Part shown: one piece after another, positions 33,001 through 45,360 of the stretch
How positions within the stretch are numbered: position 1 is the first letter of the stretch
How the letters are laid out: every line of letters starts with the position of its first letter
Translations under genes and position numbers: made by a program
The notes under the pieces: generated by a model
Seen by the model: only the letters and a program-made list of their open reading frames with translations
Databases searched by the model: none
Told to the model about the DNA's origin: nothing
Origin: Physcia stellaris
Lineage: Eukaryota > Ascomycota > Lecanoromycetes > Caliciales > Physciaceae
Direction: 5' to 3'
Assembly: GCA_018902385.1 (NCBI GenBank)
Contig: JABSSW010000007.1
Location: forward strand, 620,001 to 684,000
DNA length: 64,000 nt

Positions 33001-34100
33001 GAATGTTTGCGTATCATGTCAGCTCACTGAAATGTATTCAATGCAAATACCGTCTTTGTTCCCATTGAATAATCCATACGTCGGTTGTTGGGCGTAATCC
33101 GACATGACTGCAAGATTTAAAGTCTAGCCAGCCTCAAGATGTTAATCTGAACATACGCGTGTTTCAGCGAGGCTGGCACACTGGATCTTTAGTGACAGGA
33201 CTAACTTCTTAAGTAGTGTGGTAGCAGTAGGTTTGTCGTACTCCATGGCCGGAAATCACGCTCATGGCCTTAGACCGACTATCGAAGGTCAAGGACTCTA
33301 TTACCCTTGGGTGGACTTGCCAAATCTGGACCTGAAAACCTCTGTGCCACTAACCATGATTCTTATTGGTCAAGGTAACTACAAAAAGCGCGTTGTCGGT
33401 CTCGCTAAGTCAACTACTTGCCTCGGATGAGAGAACTAGAGGCACTTCGGTGTTCGGTCTTGACTAATTTGCTATGAAGATCATACAGATTCTAAAGTTA
33501 GCTGGGATTGCTGCTGCTGTTGTTCGGTGGCGAACAGTAGAGCTTCATCATTTGAAGTTGCGAAATTGAAGTCTTCTTCGATTTTAAAGAGATGGAACGA
33601 CGAAAGCAAAGATATGACAATGCGTTCGTTGATGCTATTGAAATGATAGAATTAGATTCCATTTTCAAGTAACTTTTTAGGCGTAATTTTGGAATAATAC
33701 ATGTTGCCAACTTGGATGAGTATATATATCCGATATGAAAAAGCAATAGTGCCAAATCTAGAGTATTTTATAAGATAGTATAGATGATAGAGAAGACTAT
33801 AGCCGGCACTTTAATCCTTGAAGGTAAACTTGATGCAGATGTCAGAATCAGCACATATCTCATCAAATCCAGATACCAGATCAATTCGTCGTAATCTCTT
33901 CACAATGTCCGTTGTAAGGCAAATCCATCAACCTTGGGTATCTCAACCCGGAGCTCCGGCAATATTGAGGAGATTTCGAAACGGACTGACGCACGCGTTG
34001 TTGGTGGAGAAAGTTTTCCTTGGCGTAATGGACGTTGGCAAGCTCCGCGATGACTATATCGGTCTCTTCAAAGACTTTGAAGTAAAGTCTTGATGATCAA
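30058..34100. other. gene-poor stretch
   Basis: Short open frames only. A possible small membrane protein is listed separately (31829-32047). Plus-strand frames at 32867-33097 and 33218-33430 are weakly protein-like but have no recognised motif. Confidence 0.4.
31829..32047 (-). CDS. possible small single-pass membrane protein
   Basis: A 72-codon frame starting MARVHGENCRYRFARPHQAQ, with a basic stretch followed by one hydrophobic segment (VFAGCVFTAVCAVTLLALSL) and a short tail. A further frame at 31624-31872 overlaps its end and might be a second exon. No family recognised; it may be chance in a gene-poor region. Confidence 0.25.
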   Translation of the reverse strand: MARVHGENCRYRFARPHQAQSEKFRKKVFAGCVFTAVCAVTLLALSLASPDEPEQSLLSVRQALSRPYSPAS

Positions 34101-34119
34101 CAGGGATCTCCTGCAAGTG

Positions 34120-37060
34120 AAAGGTCAAAGGCTCCTTTCTCGGCCAGAAGCTACCTTTATGTTGAGTTTGTGCTCGACTGAGATAACGCTGTCCCACAAG
34201 TCATCGAAGAAAACCTTGTTAGGCTTATCTTCTCTCCTTGGATACCAGGGCTTGCTTTGATCACCAAAGATCTGAAATATGATCTCCGTGGCCGCATCCC
34301 AGCTTACGCGGTTCATCTCATGGTTTCCAAATCAGCATTTCCATACTTAAATAAGCATTGAGCTGTAAATGAGATGTATAGAGCAAAGCGAGTGACGCGC
34401 AAGACCGATCATGTATAGCAAGATCTGGTACCAGTACGGCAATCAACTGATGCTTCGAATACGTACTTCGTGCTGAGAATCAGTGCCGCCTAGTCTTAGC
34501 ACCAGGAAATAGACGACCTTGTGAAGAACTAGTCTCCCGTCACAAGCGGATCAAACCTCACTTGCGCAGCACACACTAGAACCAGAGTGCTTGGAATATA
34601 GAGAAGAAGATCATATCTCAACCGATAGCTTTCGTAGCTAGAAAGAGATTCAATTTGTAACGTTTTGAAATATAGTATTCGTTGTATCTCTAATTTGCAT
34701 CGATTAGTAAAGATCAACTGAAACGTTGAATCAAGTACATGCCAAAAATCATCCACGACGGGCCAAAGATTTGCCTTTCCGGGTTCTGCAGTGCCACTCT
34801 GAATGTAGGGTTTGATATCCTTTCGAAATGAGACCAAGTTTCGCGCCGGCCCTTTAAGAGAAGCCTCTTGACGCTCGCCTGAGATGATCGCTTCAAGAGA
34901 TGCTTTCAGTATTTTCCAGTCATGACACGCTAATGGTTCTACCATCATCACGACAGCAGGTGCTGAACGAGCCTCCGACCTGGAACAACGACAGGCTCTG
35001 CCAGTAAGGTACAAAATTGGCATCTCGGGCGTGATGTTCTCCACTCTTCGCATCATCGCCTTGGTACTCTTGATCTCCTGCTCAACGTGTCCCCGAAAAA
35101 TTGTTGCTATTTATCAGCACTTGCTGCAACAACTCGTCATTGATTTGAACCTGACCATGTAGCCCTTGAGGCAACGTCTGTTGCAAGGAGTTTTCGTAGC
35201 CAGGTTCGAAAGGGTTCAGCTTCCCATTCTCGTTGTATGCCGCCTTGATCAGTTTTTCAACTCTAGCATAGGAGTCACACGAGCACGCAACTTGGTGAGG
35301 TTTCGCGAACTTGGAAAATGTATACGGTCTGGCACAGCGAGCATGTGCTTTTAATGTTCAAGCTTGAGCCTTTATAGGAAAAGCCTACGAAGCCTTGAGG
35401 CGAATCTCTGTAAACAAACTCGGCGATTAGTGAGAGGTCGAGATGATTCAGTTTCTTCGAGCTTTTTAACAGTCTCTTTCCTGATTTTTTACAGCTCCAG
35501 TTTTTTTGTAGCTGCTTCTGAGTCCTTCGGTTTCATTTCGTCGATTTAGTCGTCAAGTCTGCTTCGAAGTCTTCTTCGAGCTCCTCGAAAAGATTTTGGT
35601 ATCCAGCAAGAGGCTTTTGCCACAATTGCATTAATGAACGGTTGCTTTTGGGATCAAATTTTGACTGACGCTTTTCGTGAGCCCAGCGCTGAAGACCGAT
35701 TACTTTGCGATTGCTTCCACATGCTTCCCTCCCCATTGGATTTGAGCTGATTCCGGTGACCTCCACGGCTCCACGCCTAGCATCCGCATGGACGTCCATA
35801 CTCATCTTGTAGTCGAAGAGACGTATTGTATATGAATCCTCATTGTTCGTGATATTCAAGGTATGAAGGACGATCGGAGATGGATCCTTATGCTGGGCAC
35901 CTTACTCCAAACGCAACGTCAACCCTTACACCAGACAGGATCTGAGCGCCGCAGGGAGGTGGCTAATGGATGTCATTGGTGCCGATTGAAGAGCTTCAAA
36001 TTGTTTGAGTGATATTCCTCGACCTTTGGAGCTGTTATTCCCTTAAGTCTGATGATGCTTCGACGACGGAATCCCTCGAATGGCCGTGAAGAAAGTACAG
36101 GCCTTTCCAGGCAGAGTCATGGGCCCTCGTAACAAAGTCCTTCTCACGGATCTTTGACCTTGGATGTTTGAAGTAACGATTTGTACGAGCTTCTCTTCAT
36201 GGGCGGACTCGTACAGCCCAACAGTCTCATGAATAGGGTGTATTGGAAAGAGGCATGGTTGGTCTTATGGGTCGGGGGTGTGTAATTCAGCCTCAATACC
36301 CTTCCGAACCATCTTATGTCTGGCCTCCCATGTTGCAACCCGCATTTGCATTGTACTAAATTCAGTCAGCCCAAAAGCTCAGCCCTGATTCGCCTTTAGT
36401 TCACTTACTCTCAACTCGTCTCGTGTGTTTTGGCTTCTTGGCGGGAAGGCTAGTAAATTTCCTCGTAATGATATCCTAATAGATGGTCAGTGCCATCCCT
36501 GTACTATGTAGTACAGGATGGGTTTTTACAACAGGATGGCGACCTCGAAGCTCTGCTCAAGATTAGTCGCTAGATGAGAAAAATCTTGAAAAATAAACAT
36601 GAAAATTATCGTCCGAGCTTACTTCAAAAAAGATTATTCCCACTTCTTCGCGAATGAGCTCATATAAAGTTCGTTGGCCTGTGCTTGAGCAGTTTTGATA
36701 TTGCTCCCTACTCCAGCTAGTCAGTCTTCATCGATTTGATAAGTCTTTTTGGTGTACGTTGACTGTCAACCAGCGCTCGAAATCTCCTCTCGAGTTTTTC
36801 CTTCTTCAGTTTCTCTTCCATGCCTTTTCACCTCCAATTTTATCTGCTTTCCCTCAAGCTTTGCCTTTTTCCCATTGAATGTTCTCACTTTGTGAGCTCC
36901 AGTTTTGATTTGTAGGTATAGCTCGTTCTTTTGAGTTTCAACACTCTTGACAGCTTTGTGATGTGCTTTCCCAAGTTGGTCGAGAGCTGACGTCGCATCT
37001 TTGAAGTGCGACGAGATGTCTAACAGCGAGTTGTTTCAAGTTTTGATATGAGGTCTCTTT
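34120..37060 (-). pseudogene. decayed minus-strand gene(s), coiled-coil in part
   Basis: Several coding-like minus-strand segments in different frames, separated by stops and not joined by convincing introns. About 36800-37030 encodes a charged helix (FKDATSALDQLGKAHHKAVK and on). 35533-35859 includes QRWAHEKRQSKFDPKSNRSL. About 35082-35353 reads ..PYTFSKFAKPHQVACSCDSY.., then ..NGKLNPFEPGYENSLQQTLP... 34529-35056 is a 175-codon frame. Codon use looks fungal-coding rather than random, but I do not recognise the protein. Some stops could come from C-to-T change. One decayed multi-exon gene, or two, is the simplest reading. Confidence 0.4.
36493..36521. repeat. near-perfect 29-bp palindrome
   Basis: ccatccctgtacta, spacer tg, then tagtacaggatgg. 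The arms pair except for one extra c. It could be a hairpin or a dyad binding site; nothing nearby explains it. Confidence 0.6.
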
Positions 37061-40000
37061 ACTACAATGTATGACTAGACTAAGTTAACTCCAGTCCACA
37101 AGCTATGAAGAAAGGCAAGTTCGGGGATTTTGACACTAGAGATATACACGGCCGCGCGTCTTCTTTACGGTAAGTGCCATATTCAGTAATACCAATGAAA
37201 AGTAAGTTCAGAGAAGCAAATAACGATAGCGGTGTTCTTGAAGAAGTGAAAATGATTCTTTCTACTCGAAGGCCTTCGTGATACCCACCGTCTGCGAGGA
37301 TTTTGTTGTATCTCTAGGGGAATTAACAAATCGGAGATAATGAACGATGATTTCGTATAGTGAAGGTAGGTAGAGGACTGTGCTTCGATGTTCCTTCGAA
37401 ATAGATTGAATTTTGAATTGTGATTGGCGGATGGCTACGCAGTCGCAATGCTCTTTCAGCATGTGCATTCTGAGTACACTTTGAACGCTAGCACCATTTG
37501 CTCTTTCGCAGATCTGATGATGACGGGAACAATCGTTCTCGTACTCGTGAATTACACAAGTTGAGTTTCTCTTGTAACACGTCGCTTTTCGACTAGTATA
37601 GCCATGGACGGAGAAAACGAGTATGTGAGATGTTTCTTTCTACAATAACGAAATTGAAGTGCAGTGTCTGCCTGAAAGTTCTTAGTAGAACTTTCAGAGG
37701 CAGCGGCGATGACACCAAAGTTCTTCAATATCATGTCTTTATTATCGGTAAGTTTTAACGACAAATGCTTTAATAATGACGCCAACAACGTGATATTAAT
37801 ATGAGCATCTCAATGTCTAACGAATAGATCAATTCCTTCGGGCAGCGCGATGCCATGACTTGCCTGTTTGTATTTAATTCTCATTTGTCCTATTTCATCT
37901 CTCAATAGAACGTCAGAACTTTTGGCTTCTGCATTTGATAGAAAGGCGATAGTCAATTCGAAGTTTTCACTTGATCGCTGGATCAGTCGGCCGTTGCTTG
38001 AAATATCGAGATTGCTCTGCCATTAGGAAGCGAGGTGTTTTTATGGTATATTAGATCCGTAATCCAGCCACCGATCGAGTTGAACAAAAGGAAATAAATG
38101 CCCATTAGCGACGAAATAATCCCTTTCCTCTAAGAGGAGAGTCAGAGAGTCTCTCTATAGTTTTCACTCTCATTGACGTTGAGTTGACCGTCATTAAACC
38201 ATTGACGAAAGGAATGTTATTATTTTTCATCTAATGTTCGACTCAGAAGTCTTCGAACGCCGCGATTTCCTTTTTGCGCGTCGTGCCTTCTTGCGGGACA
38301 GCAACATGCCTCATAGAAAGCAAAGGTAGCCATTAAATAAATATCTGCTGTAAGACTTCGTTATCAGAGGATTGAAAGTAAAGAGAATTGCTTCACGATC
38401 ACGAATACACATCACAAAGCAATCGAACCAGTAGGGGTTGGACTGCGGCGGTGGCGTTGGTTCATCATCGGCGGATATTTCGAGCGGAGGGGGTGATGGA
38501 ATGCCGTGAAGACTAGTCAGCAATTTGTTAGGATGCCCATATATCATGAATTGCTTGCATGTAGTAACTTACAAACAGCTGCACAGCTTGGCCCAATTTA
38601 ATGTCAATTCAAAACCGCGCGCCGATTCGAAGACTCTCTCATACGTTGCGCAATTCTCATTAGAGCAAATCAACGGGATATAGGAATTGCGTTTTGCTGG
38701 TCGATTTTGCTTAAACCTTTCGCCTGATTGACGCGACTGAGACCACTCTGATTGATCAATTTGAGCGGTTCTTAACGCGTTGCCGATATGCCTGGCCTAC
38801 TGCCTCGGGGATGGTGGGGAGAAGGTGATTGTCAATCCTAACAACTGAAACGAATTGATTGCAGGCTTGTTTATAAGCATTGATGTATGACGATATGCAT
38901 CAATTTCAACAAAAGCTTTGCATGCTTTGTCAAGACCCACTATATCCATCGTAATACTACACTAATAATGGCTAATGTTGAGGGAAAAACAGAGCTGAGC
39001 CGTACTGCAAGCATCAAAATCTAGGAGCCACAAACTCGTTATTCTGTCCGGATAAATCAACCAGCTTTTGAAGATTCATTTAGAGAAAAAAAAAAGAGAT
39101 TCTCGTTTGTCTGTCCTTTACGTTTGTGTCTCGGTCTAGAGAAATGAGAGCATATATGAAGACTTCAGTGAAAACTTCAAGCAGAAAAGAAATGCTCAGA
39201 AAACAAGTACAAGGCAGAGCCGACTGCTGCTGCTAGTGGTGGTGGTGATGCGGTTTCTGTTGTCGCTGCCATTGCTGCTGCTGGCGCTGGTGATGGTGTC
39301 CGACACCTTTGTTGGAAGACATTGCTTGATATGTGGGATGGAAGTATGGGTTTTAGTATGTAATTGTCAATTTAAGACGGATGTACTAGATGGATGGATG
39401 AAGCTAGACGATGAATGTCGATTGACGGAAGTTTCACTGTCAAATTTTCAGTTGTGGCCGGCGGCGGCGGTGGTGCTGATGTTGATGCTGCTGCTGTGAA
39501 ACTGGCGGGGAAGGGGACGAAAAGGGCTAGTATTAAGTCCAATGGAGCCAATCAGGGCTTAGGGCGAGGGATCTTATACTCAGCATCTAGTCTCTCCCCT
39601 TTAGCAGAACTTGCAAGAGAAAATCCGTCTTGATAGAGAGATGACTCGCTTTTGTACGAGTGTACATGATGTGAGAAAGTCCTTTGATCTGATGAGCTTA
39701 CAGCTGAAGCGAGAAATTGGAGCGACTTACATCTTGATCCTACTAGATCATAGTGACATATCTAAGGTCGCATAGAAGTCGGGCTAGTCTCTAGATAATT
39801 ATGTTTATCCCACCCCGTTCTTTGGGGAGAAAATCTGAATACCTGTCACTGTCAAAACCTAGGTAGCGGTAAAGTAAACAGAGAGTTTTATGGTAATCAA
39901 AGGCTTTCATATGACTTGGTCGTACAGCCAGATATCAGGATGTCAGGCCCAATGGCCCCAGGCCTAGTCCGAATTCATCGAAGTCAGACGAGTTCCCGGT

Positions 40001-41098
40001 GCTGTTATTGTTGTGGATCTTGTCAGCTACTCATGATTTAGTATATATATTGTCTCATCATTTCGAGCTGGAAGATATGAGGCGGGCCGTGAATGCAGGT
40101 TTGAAGATATAAGGGATCTTGAACTGGGTAATCATAGTAAAGGATAGCGAGGCGGTGGTACTGGCTTAGCTAATGTTCAAGGTTCTGTAAGTAAGTCTTT
40201 AAAGCAAGAAGCCTGTTGTAGTAGTGTGTGGAAGAAGGGAGATTTTTGTTTTGGAGACATGTAAAAGAGTAGGTTCGGTGGAAAGGAGGGAATTTTGTAG
40301 TTCGGTTCCTTCTTAATCTGGCTAGTGCCATTCTGTGACTGTTCATGGGATGCACTGGTGGATTGGGAGGTTAATGAGCTCGTTCACTGTCTCTCCCTGA
40401 AGCTCCAAGAGTAGACGCAGAGGTTAAGAAATAAAACCATTATCTCTCATTACATCACGAGGGAATCAGCTGATGGATCGAGAGGTTAATCTGCAGGTTC
40501 AGCGTGCCTTCGTGAAGTTTGGATAGAAATGCTGGTAGACTCAGAGATTCAACGACAGGCTCCACCTGTGTCTATGATCTGATTAGACATTACGGACAGG
40601 CATGATGTGAGAGGAACAAGAGCAATTCTGTGTAGGAATGTTATCCTTCGATCGCTGGGACAGGAGATTTGATTGTGGCGTGACCAAGACGTAAGAATTC
40701 GATGTTGAGGTTAAGCCGGAAGCATCCATGGCTTATAGTGTTGGCTGATGGCTCGCTCATTTCTTCTCCTTCTCATCCTTGTGGTTGGCTGCTCCTCTTC
40801 GCTCCCATCACACAAGTATGCGTCATTGTGAAATGCTCAAAATATCAATTAGAAAATTGATGTCTTTAGCCCCACTACCCATACATTTCCTTTCCTTTCC
40901 TGCACTGTGGGGCGTATTGCTCATATCCCTGATTCTAGCCCAGGCCAGCTAGCCCAACTCCAATCCTGCAGTATGCGTATCCCCTGATATTAATTACTCC
41001 AGAATCCAACGGGTACCCGATATCATGACCGCGTCTCATCAACTCGCTTTTCTCCCTTTATCATTGCCGCAAGCCTCCTCCTTGCCCCCCTCGCAGCC
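37061..41098. other. gene-poor stretch
   Basis: Short minus-strand frames at 37262-37468, 37552-37788 and 38311-38547 (SPPPLEISADDEPTPPPQSN) may belong to the decayed coding region to the left. A ctg-type simple repeat near 39228-39300 and 39460-39500 gives low-complexity frames. Nothing else is supported. Confidence 0.35.
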
Positions 41099-42717
41099 TC
41101 AATGCATCTCGTACGGGCCCCTATACCCCTGCTGCGTATACGGAACCCCCGGGTTCCCCTGCGTACCATCCACCTCATTAATTCCCTGCCCATAACCATG
41201 CGGTACGCCAGGATTTCCTTGGGTGCCATCCACCTCCGTGGCTGTTGGAGAGACAGGTGACTGATTGTAATTTTGTCCTCCTGCCATTGGGCCCGCGTAG
41301 CCTGGCACTGGCGGACTGAGACGTTGTGGTTGTGTTCCACCATCCGTGGGATGCTGCGAGCTCACGACGCTAAAGGGCCGAGTGATGGGTTCGACTTTGC
41401 TAGGTGAGGGAGAGCCGACGGGAGAGACATGCGTGTAGGCATTGCTGTCTTTGCCGTCGGAGGGACCTCCAAAATAGCCTGCTTGCGTGGGCTGGAATTG
41501 GCCGGAGCCATGGTACGGGGTGTCCTGCTGCGGTACGGGTTGGTAATTTGGTTGCAATTGCTGTTGCTGTTGAATGGGCGCGGGGGCTGGTGAGACGAAG
41601 GTTGGAGGAGCATGCTGGGTCATATTTTGAGACGCGGCGATGCGAGCGCGTTTGCGCCGGCGGAGGCAGCACCAGATAAAGAAGCCGACCACCGCGCAAA
41701 AGACCAGACCTACTCCAGCTGCGATACCACCTATTGCGGCTGCAGCAAGGCCGGTACTACCGCTGTTATCGTTCCCGTATCCTGTGCTAGAGGAGGGGCT
41801 GGAACTAGTGCTGGAGCCCGAGCTGAACCCGAATGATGACCGAGAAGAACTTGGCTCCGAGGTTGCGCCACCTGTAATGGCGGTAGCCGCAACACTCGGG
41901 ATAGCATTAGTGAGGGTAGATCCAATGGCGGTCAGATAGTAGTCTTCCAGGTTTTCGATACTGCTGACCAGTCCATATTGGCTTTGCTCCTGGCAAACGT
42001 GCTGGTAACTGCTCCCAGGATATGAGTACAACGCACAATACGGAGTCAGTGGTTCGCTGTTGTGTGTAAGTTTCATGCACAATATCTGCAGAAGACTTAC
42101 ACAAAGGAAAGCATAAGGTTGCCTACCATTGGATTATTCTATCGTTCGCCGAACATGCGGCATCGCATTTATCATCGTAGCCTACGCAAGTGGTCCACTA
42201 TACATGGATTCAGGGTTAGCTTCTTCCATTCACGGGTAAATGTTGAGCTACTAATCATGTCTCTTGGATCGGTCGCTCCTGCCACATGTCTTGCTCAATT
42301 GAAGACCCAGGAAAGGAAGAACAAGCTTTGAAAGGACGTACAATCCCAACGCCGCTGACACCGGAGCATCCAACGAAGCCGCCTGAATGAACACAGGTAT
42401 TGGTGACGCTGCAGGAGAGCACATTACCTAGAGAGAATCCGTTAATGAAGACTATGTGAGAATGGTTCGATGCCGGACGTACTGTAATCACCGCCGACGA
42501 AACCGCACCAATTCGGCGGTGGAGGATACTGAACGTTCTGTCTGCGCACAAGTTCTTGGGGGATTCCATTCAGACCTGGAGCCTCGGTGGGGCGAGGAGA
42601 CATTCCCGCTTGAGCCATCAAGCCCAATGGAGTCTCCATCGCTGCTATCCATGGGACTGCGTAGCATGGCTGGGACAAGAGGCTCACGAAGCTCAATAGG
42701 AACAACTTGCGAGCCAT
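41099..42717 (-). CDS. Cys-rich single-pass cell-surface protein
   Basis: Exons 42483-42717, 42342-42427, 42127-42197 and 41099-42056 (introns 55, 144 and 70 nt) close to 449 aa. Signal peptide MARKLFLLSFVSLLSQPCYA. The ectodomain has regularly spaced Cys: NWCGFVGGDYS, then CSVTNTCVHSGGFVGCSG, then TTCVGYDDKCDAACSANDRI, then EPLTPYCALYSYPGS. A Ser-rich stalk and one membrane span (AAAAIGGIAAGVGLVFCAVV..) follow, then a basic stop-transfer CCLRRRKRAR. The cytoplasmic tail is Pro/Gln-rich and ends with a twice-repeated EVDGTQGNPGVP. The plan resembles fungal surface proteins often annotated near WSC/Mid2-like wall sensors, though it lacks a WSC domain. A sensor role is inferred only. Confidence 0.8.
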
Positions 42718-43706
42718 GGCTATTTACGAGTGTCAATGAAGCCAGGCCGACGGACCGACAGTGTCGAGAGCAGGAGAAGAGCAGATGTACACAAGGAAGG
42801 AGAATGGGACATGATGAGAGAATAATGGGCTCTATGCCCCCTCTTTCTTCGGCACTTGGGACGAATTAGTAACAAGCTTTCAGCCTGATGGTCGAATGAG
42901 CAGGTCCAGTCTTGGTACACCCCAGGCAAGGTTACTCATATGGTTGAAAGTCCGGACGGATATGCGATAGTGTGAGATGGCTGCAAGTCGAATGCGGGCT
43001 GGCATATGCGAAGATGGAACCATGGGTCGAATCAAGGGATGCGGTTGGATCATTTGGCTTTTTAGTGCGCACAATCTGCCTCAGCTGCCAACCATTACCA
43101 AGCTAATTCGGCGATCATGCACGCCAATTGCGCTTACTCTTCAGCCTCGTCCATGACTCGTAGCCTCATCTCCTCCGAGTAAATCGGACAGACCGGGATG
43201 AACCTGGAACCCTCTCAATTGAGCATCAGTCGAGGACAGCATGGTCGATGTGGAACTGGGACGAATTCTTCCCATTGTATCCGGTCCCAACAGTCGAAGA
43301 AGAGAGAGCGGAAGAGATTTGGAGAGGGTGCTTCTAGAGTCTAGACCCCTGAGACTGCAGACAAGATCCTTGTAGCGTGCAGCTTGGCGTTCCCGTCGTC
43401 TGTTACTGCATTTTTGGGTTAGATCCAGACACGTGATTCCTGGACTGGCTTCCGCACATGAACCACGAAGCTCGTGAAACCGTTGAAGTTCGAGTCATGT
43501 CAATCCACTTGTTGCTCGAGCAATAAGAGACGCTTCCAAGACATCTCACATTTCAAGCTTATGGGTTCAAGCAGCGAAACGAACTGGAGACGTTTCTGTT
43601 CTACACCGCCCTGGCCATTGTGACCTGCTCGCCGTGTCAAACAAACGCCTTCGCTATGCTCAGAAGCTCTCCGGTAAGTACCCTTGGAATACAGATGCCC
43701 TTGCCT
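42718..43706. other. intergenic region
   Basis: Upstream of the surface-protein gene and downstream of MED6. No coding-like frame beyond shadows. Confidence 0.4.
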
Positions 43707-44848
43707 TCACTTTGGCGTGGTAGTCGCAGCTGCACTAGCCGCTTTGCTCTTGCGCCGACTCTTCTTCTCCTTCGTCCCAGGTGTAATCGGACTCCTCTCC
43801 CCACCTTTGACTTTCTTCAGCGCAACAGGACTCTCGGTGATCTTACCATCCGCAGGCGCGGTATTGAATGGTGTCGCCACGCTCAACACAGGCTTTGGAA
43901 TGACTTCTTTTGTCTTGGTGATCCTAAAAGAGCCCGGTTCGCCAACCAACGGGTTCTCATCCATGTACTCATTCTCGTATACTCGCGACAAACGGTAGGA
44001 CTCCGCGAGAGTCTGAAGCTCTTGATATCCGGACCCTGAGGTAGCCTTGGGCGCCAAAGGGACTTTGCTGCTGTCTACGCTACCCGCAGGCGTGCCGGGC
44101 ATTGGTGTTCCTTCCTTGCTGCTCTGTCCGGGGCGAGCGTTCATGGCGGTGGTCACAGGTTTGGCCGTGGGCGGAAACCAGGTGTGGCCGATAGATGGAG
44201 TGAAGAGCGGAAGAGTGGATGCGGTAGAGAAGAATTTGTTTAGGGACGCCATGGTGGAAATCTGAGGGTAAGGTCAACAGATCGCTCTAGCACGGCGTTG
44301 ATGGAATTTACCAGCCTGCCACCAAGGACGTCCCCAATCGTAGGAGCCATGAAGATGCTCTCCCCCATAACAATGTAACAAGCGATCGGAGTGACCTCGT
44401 CATCCTCCCCTTTGATTTTCTTGCGATACTGCTTTCGTATGACCCAAACGCCCGAATGCTCTGTTTTTGTTCCACCTTCCGACGGATCTTCAATAACCAT
44501 GAATTCTAGCCCTTGCATGGACCTGAGCCGACCTTCAAAGAGCTGACGGTTGTAGAAGGCGTCGAAAAGCTCCTTGGAAGATCCAGCTTGGGTCACCAAT
44601 ATGTTGTTGTTTGATGTTGGGTCAAAGAAAGGGGACCATGAGAAGTAGTGTAGAACTGTATTATTTGTCAGCCGTCTTGATACGCATTGATCACGCTTGA
44701 CCTTACTGGAGTTGGTATGTACACTGTCCCAGTCGGCTGACATGGCAAGATACTGCGGGGCAGCCCAGACGGTCTCGTCCATGGGCGGTTGGGAAGCTTC
44801 CATGCTGATGACTGGTTGTCGGTGGTAAAAAGGATTCAGGGTGGCCAA
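43707..44848 (-). CDS. MED6: Mediator complex subunit 6
   Basis: Head-module subunit of Mediator, linking activators to RNA polymerase II in the nucleus. Exons 44707-44848, 44312-44655 and 43707-44261 (introns 51 and 50 nt) close to 346 aa. After MDETVWAAPQYL the junction gives SILHYFSWSPFFDPTSNN, the MED6 hallmark. Further conserved runs are GLEFMVIEDP, SGVWVIRKQYRKK, TPIACYIVMGESIFMAPTIG and DVLGGRL, and then TPSIGHTWFPP in exon 3. The C-terminus is a disordered Lys/Ser/Thr-rich tail. The 51-nt first intron is a multiple of three without an in-frame stop, so the unspliced frame also reads through. Confidence 0.93.
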
Positions 44849-45360
44849 GGAGAGGAAGTTCGCAAGGAAGGAGAGCTCATAGCGAAAGCAGACACTATGA
44901 CTTTAGACTCGGTGATCGGGCCTTAATGTGATCATGATATCTGTTCAACAGATTGAGCGATGAGTCCGAGGGCATAGTGTTGATGAGGTAAGGCTTGAGG
45001 GAAATTGTGGAATGCTGATTTGTGCATGAGCAGATCAACAATGTGCCTCAGGTGCGTGAGTTACCAAGGGGCAGCTTGTACGAGTACCCGGAGCGCGGGA
45101 CTTGCGCTTACGCTCGTAAGGTACAAGTAGCTTGGCTCGCGGGTTAACAAGGCGTAAAGGCCCCCTCGAAGTCTGTCAGTTCGGTACCGCTAATCACTTC
45201 AATCACGAGTTCTGCTGTAGTACCGTCTGAGCGTCTACCGTAATTATCTCACCATGACGCAACTAAGTCTTGCTTTGTTCGAACACTATCAATTCAACCA
45301 ATAGACGACGCAACGCTTTGTGGGGTATATCCAAACCAACGCCTTCGCCGAACCGCAAAT
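44849..45360. other. intergenic region
   Basis: MED6 promoter and the 3' flank of the ASXH-domain gene. No gene supported. Confidence 0.4.

Noticed and set aside
39236-39633. Leu- and Ala-rich plus-strand frames
   Set aside because: Produced by a ctg/gtg simple repeat; hydrophobicity is a by-product.
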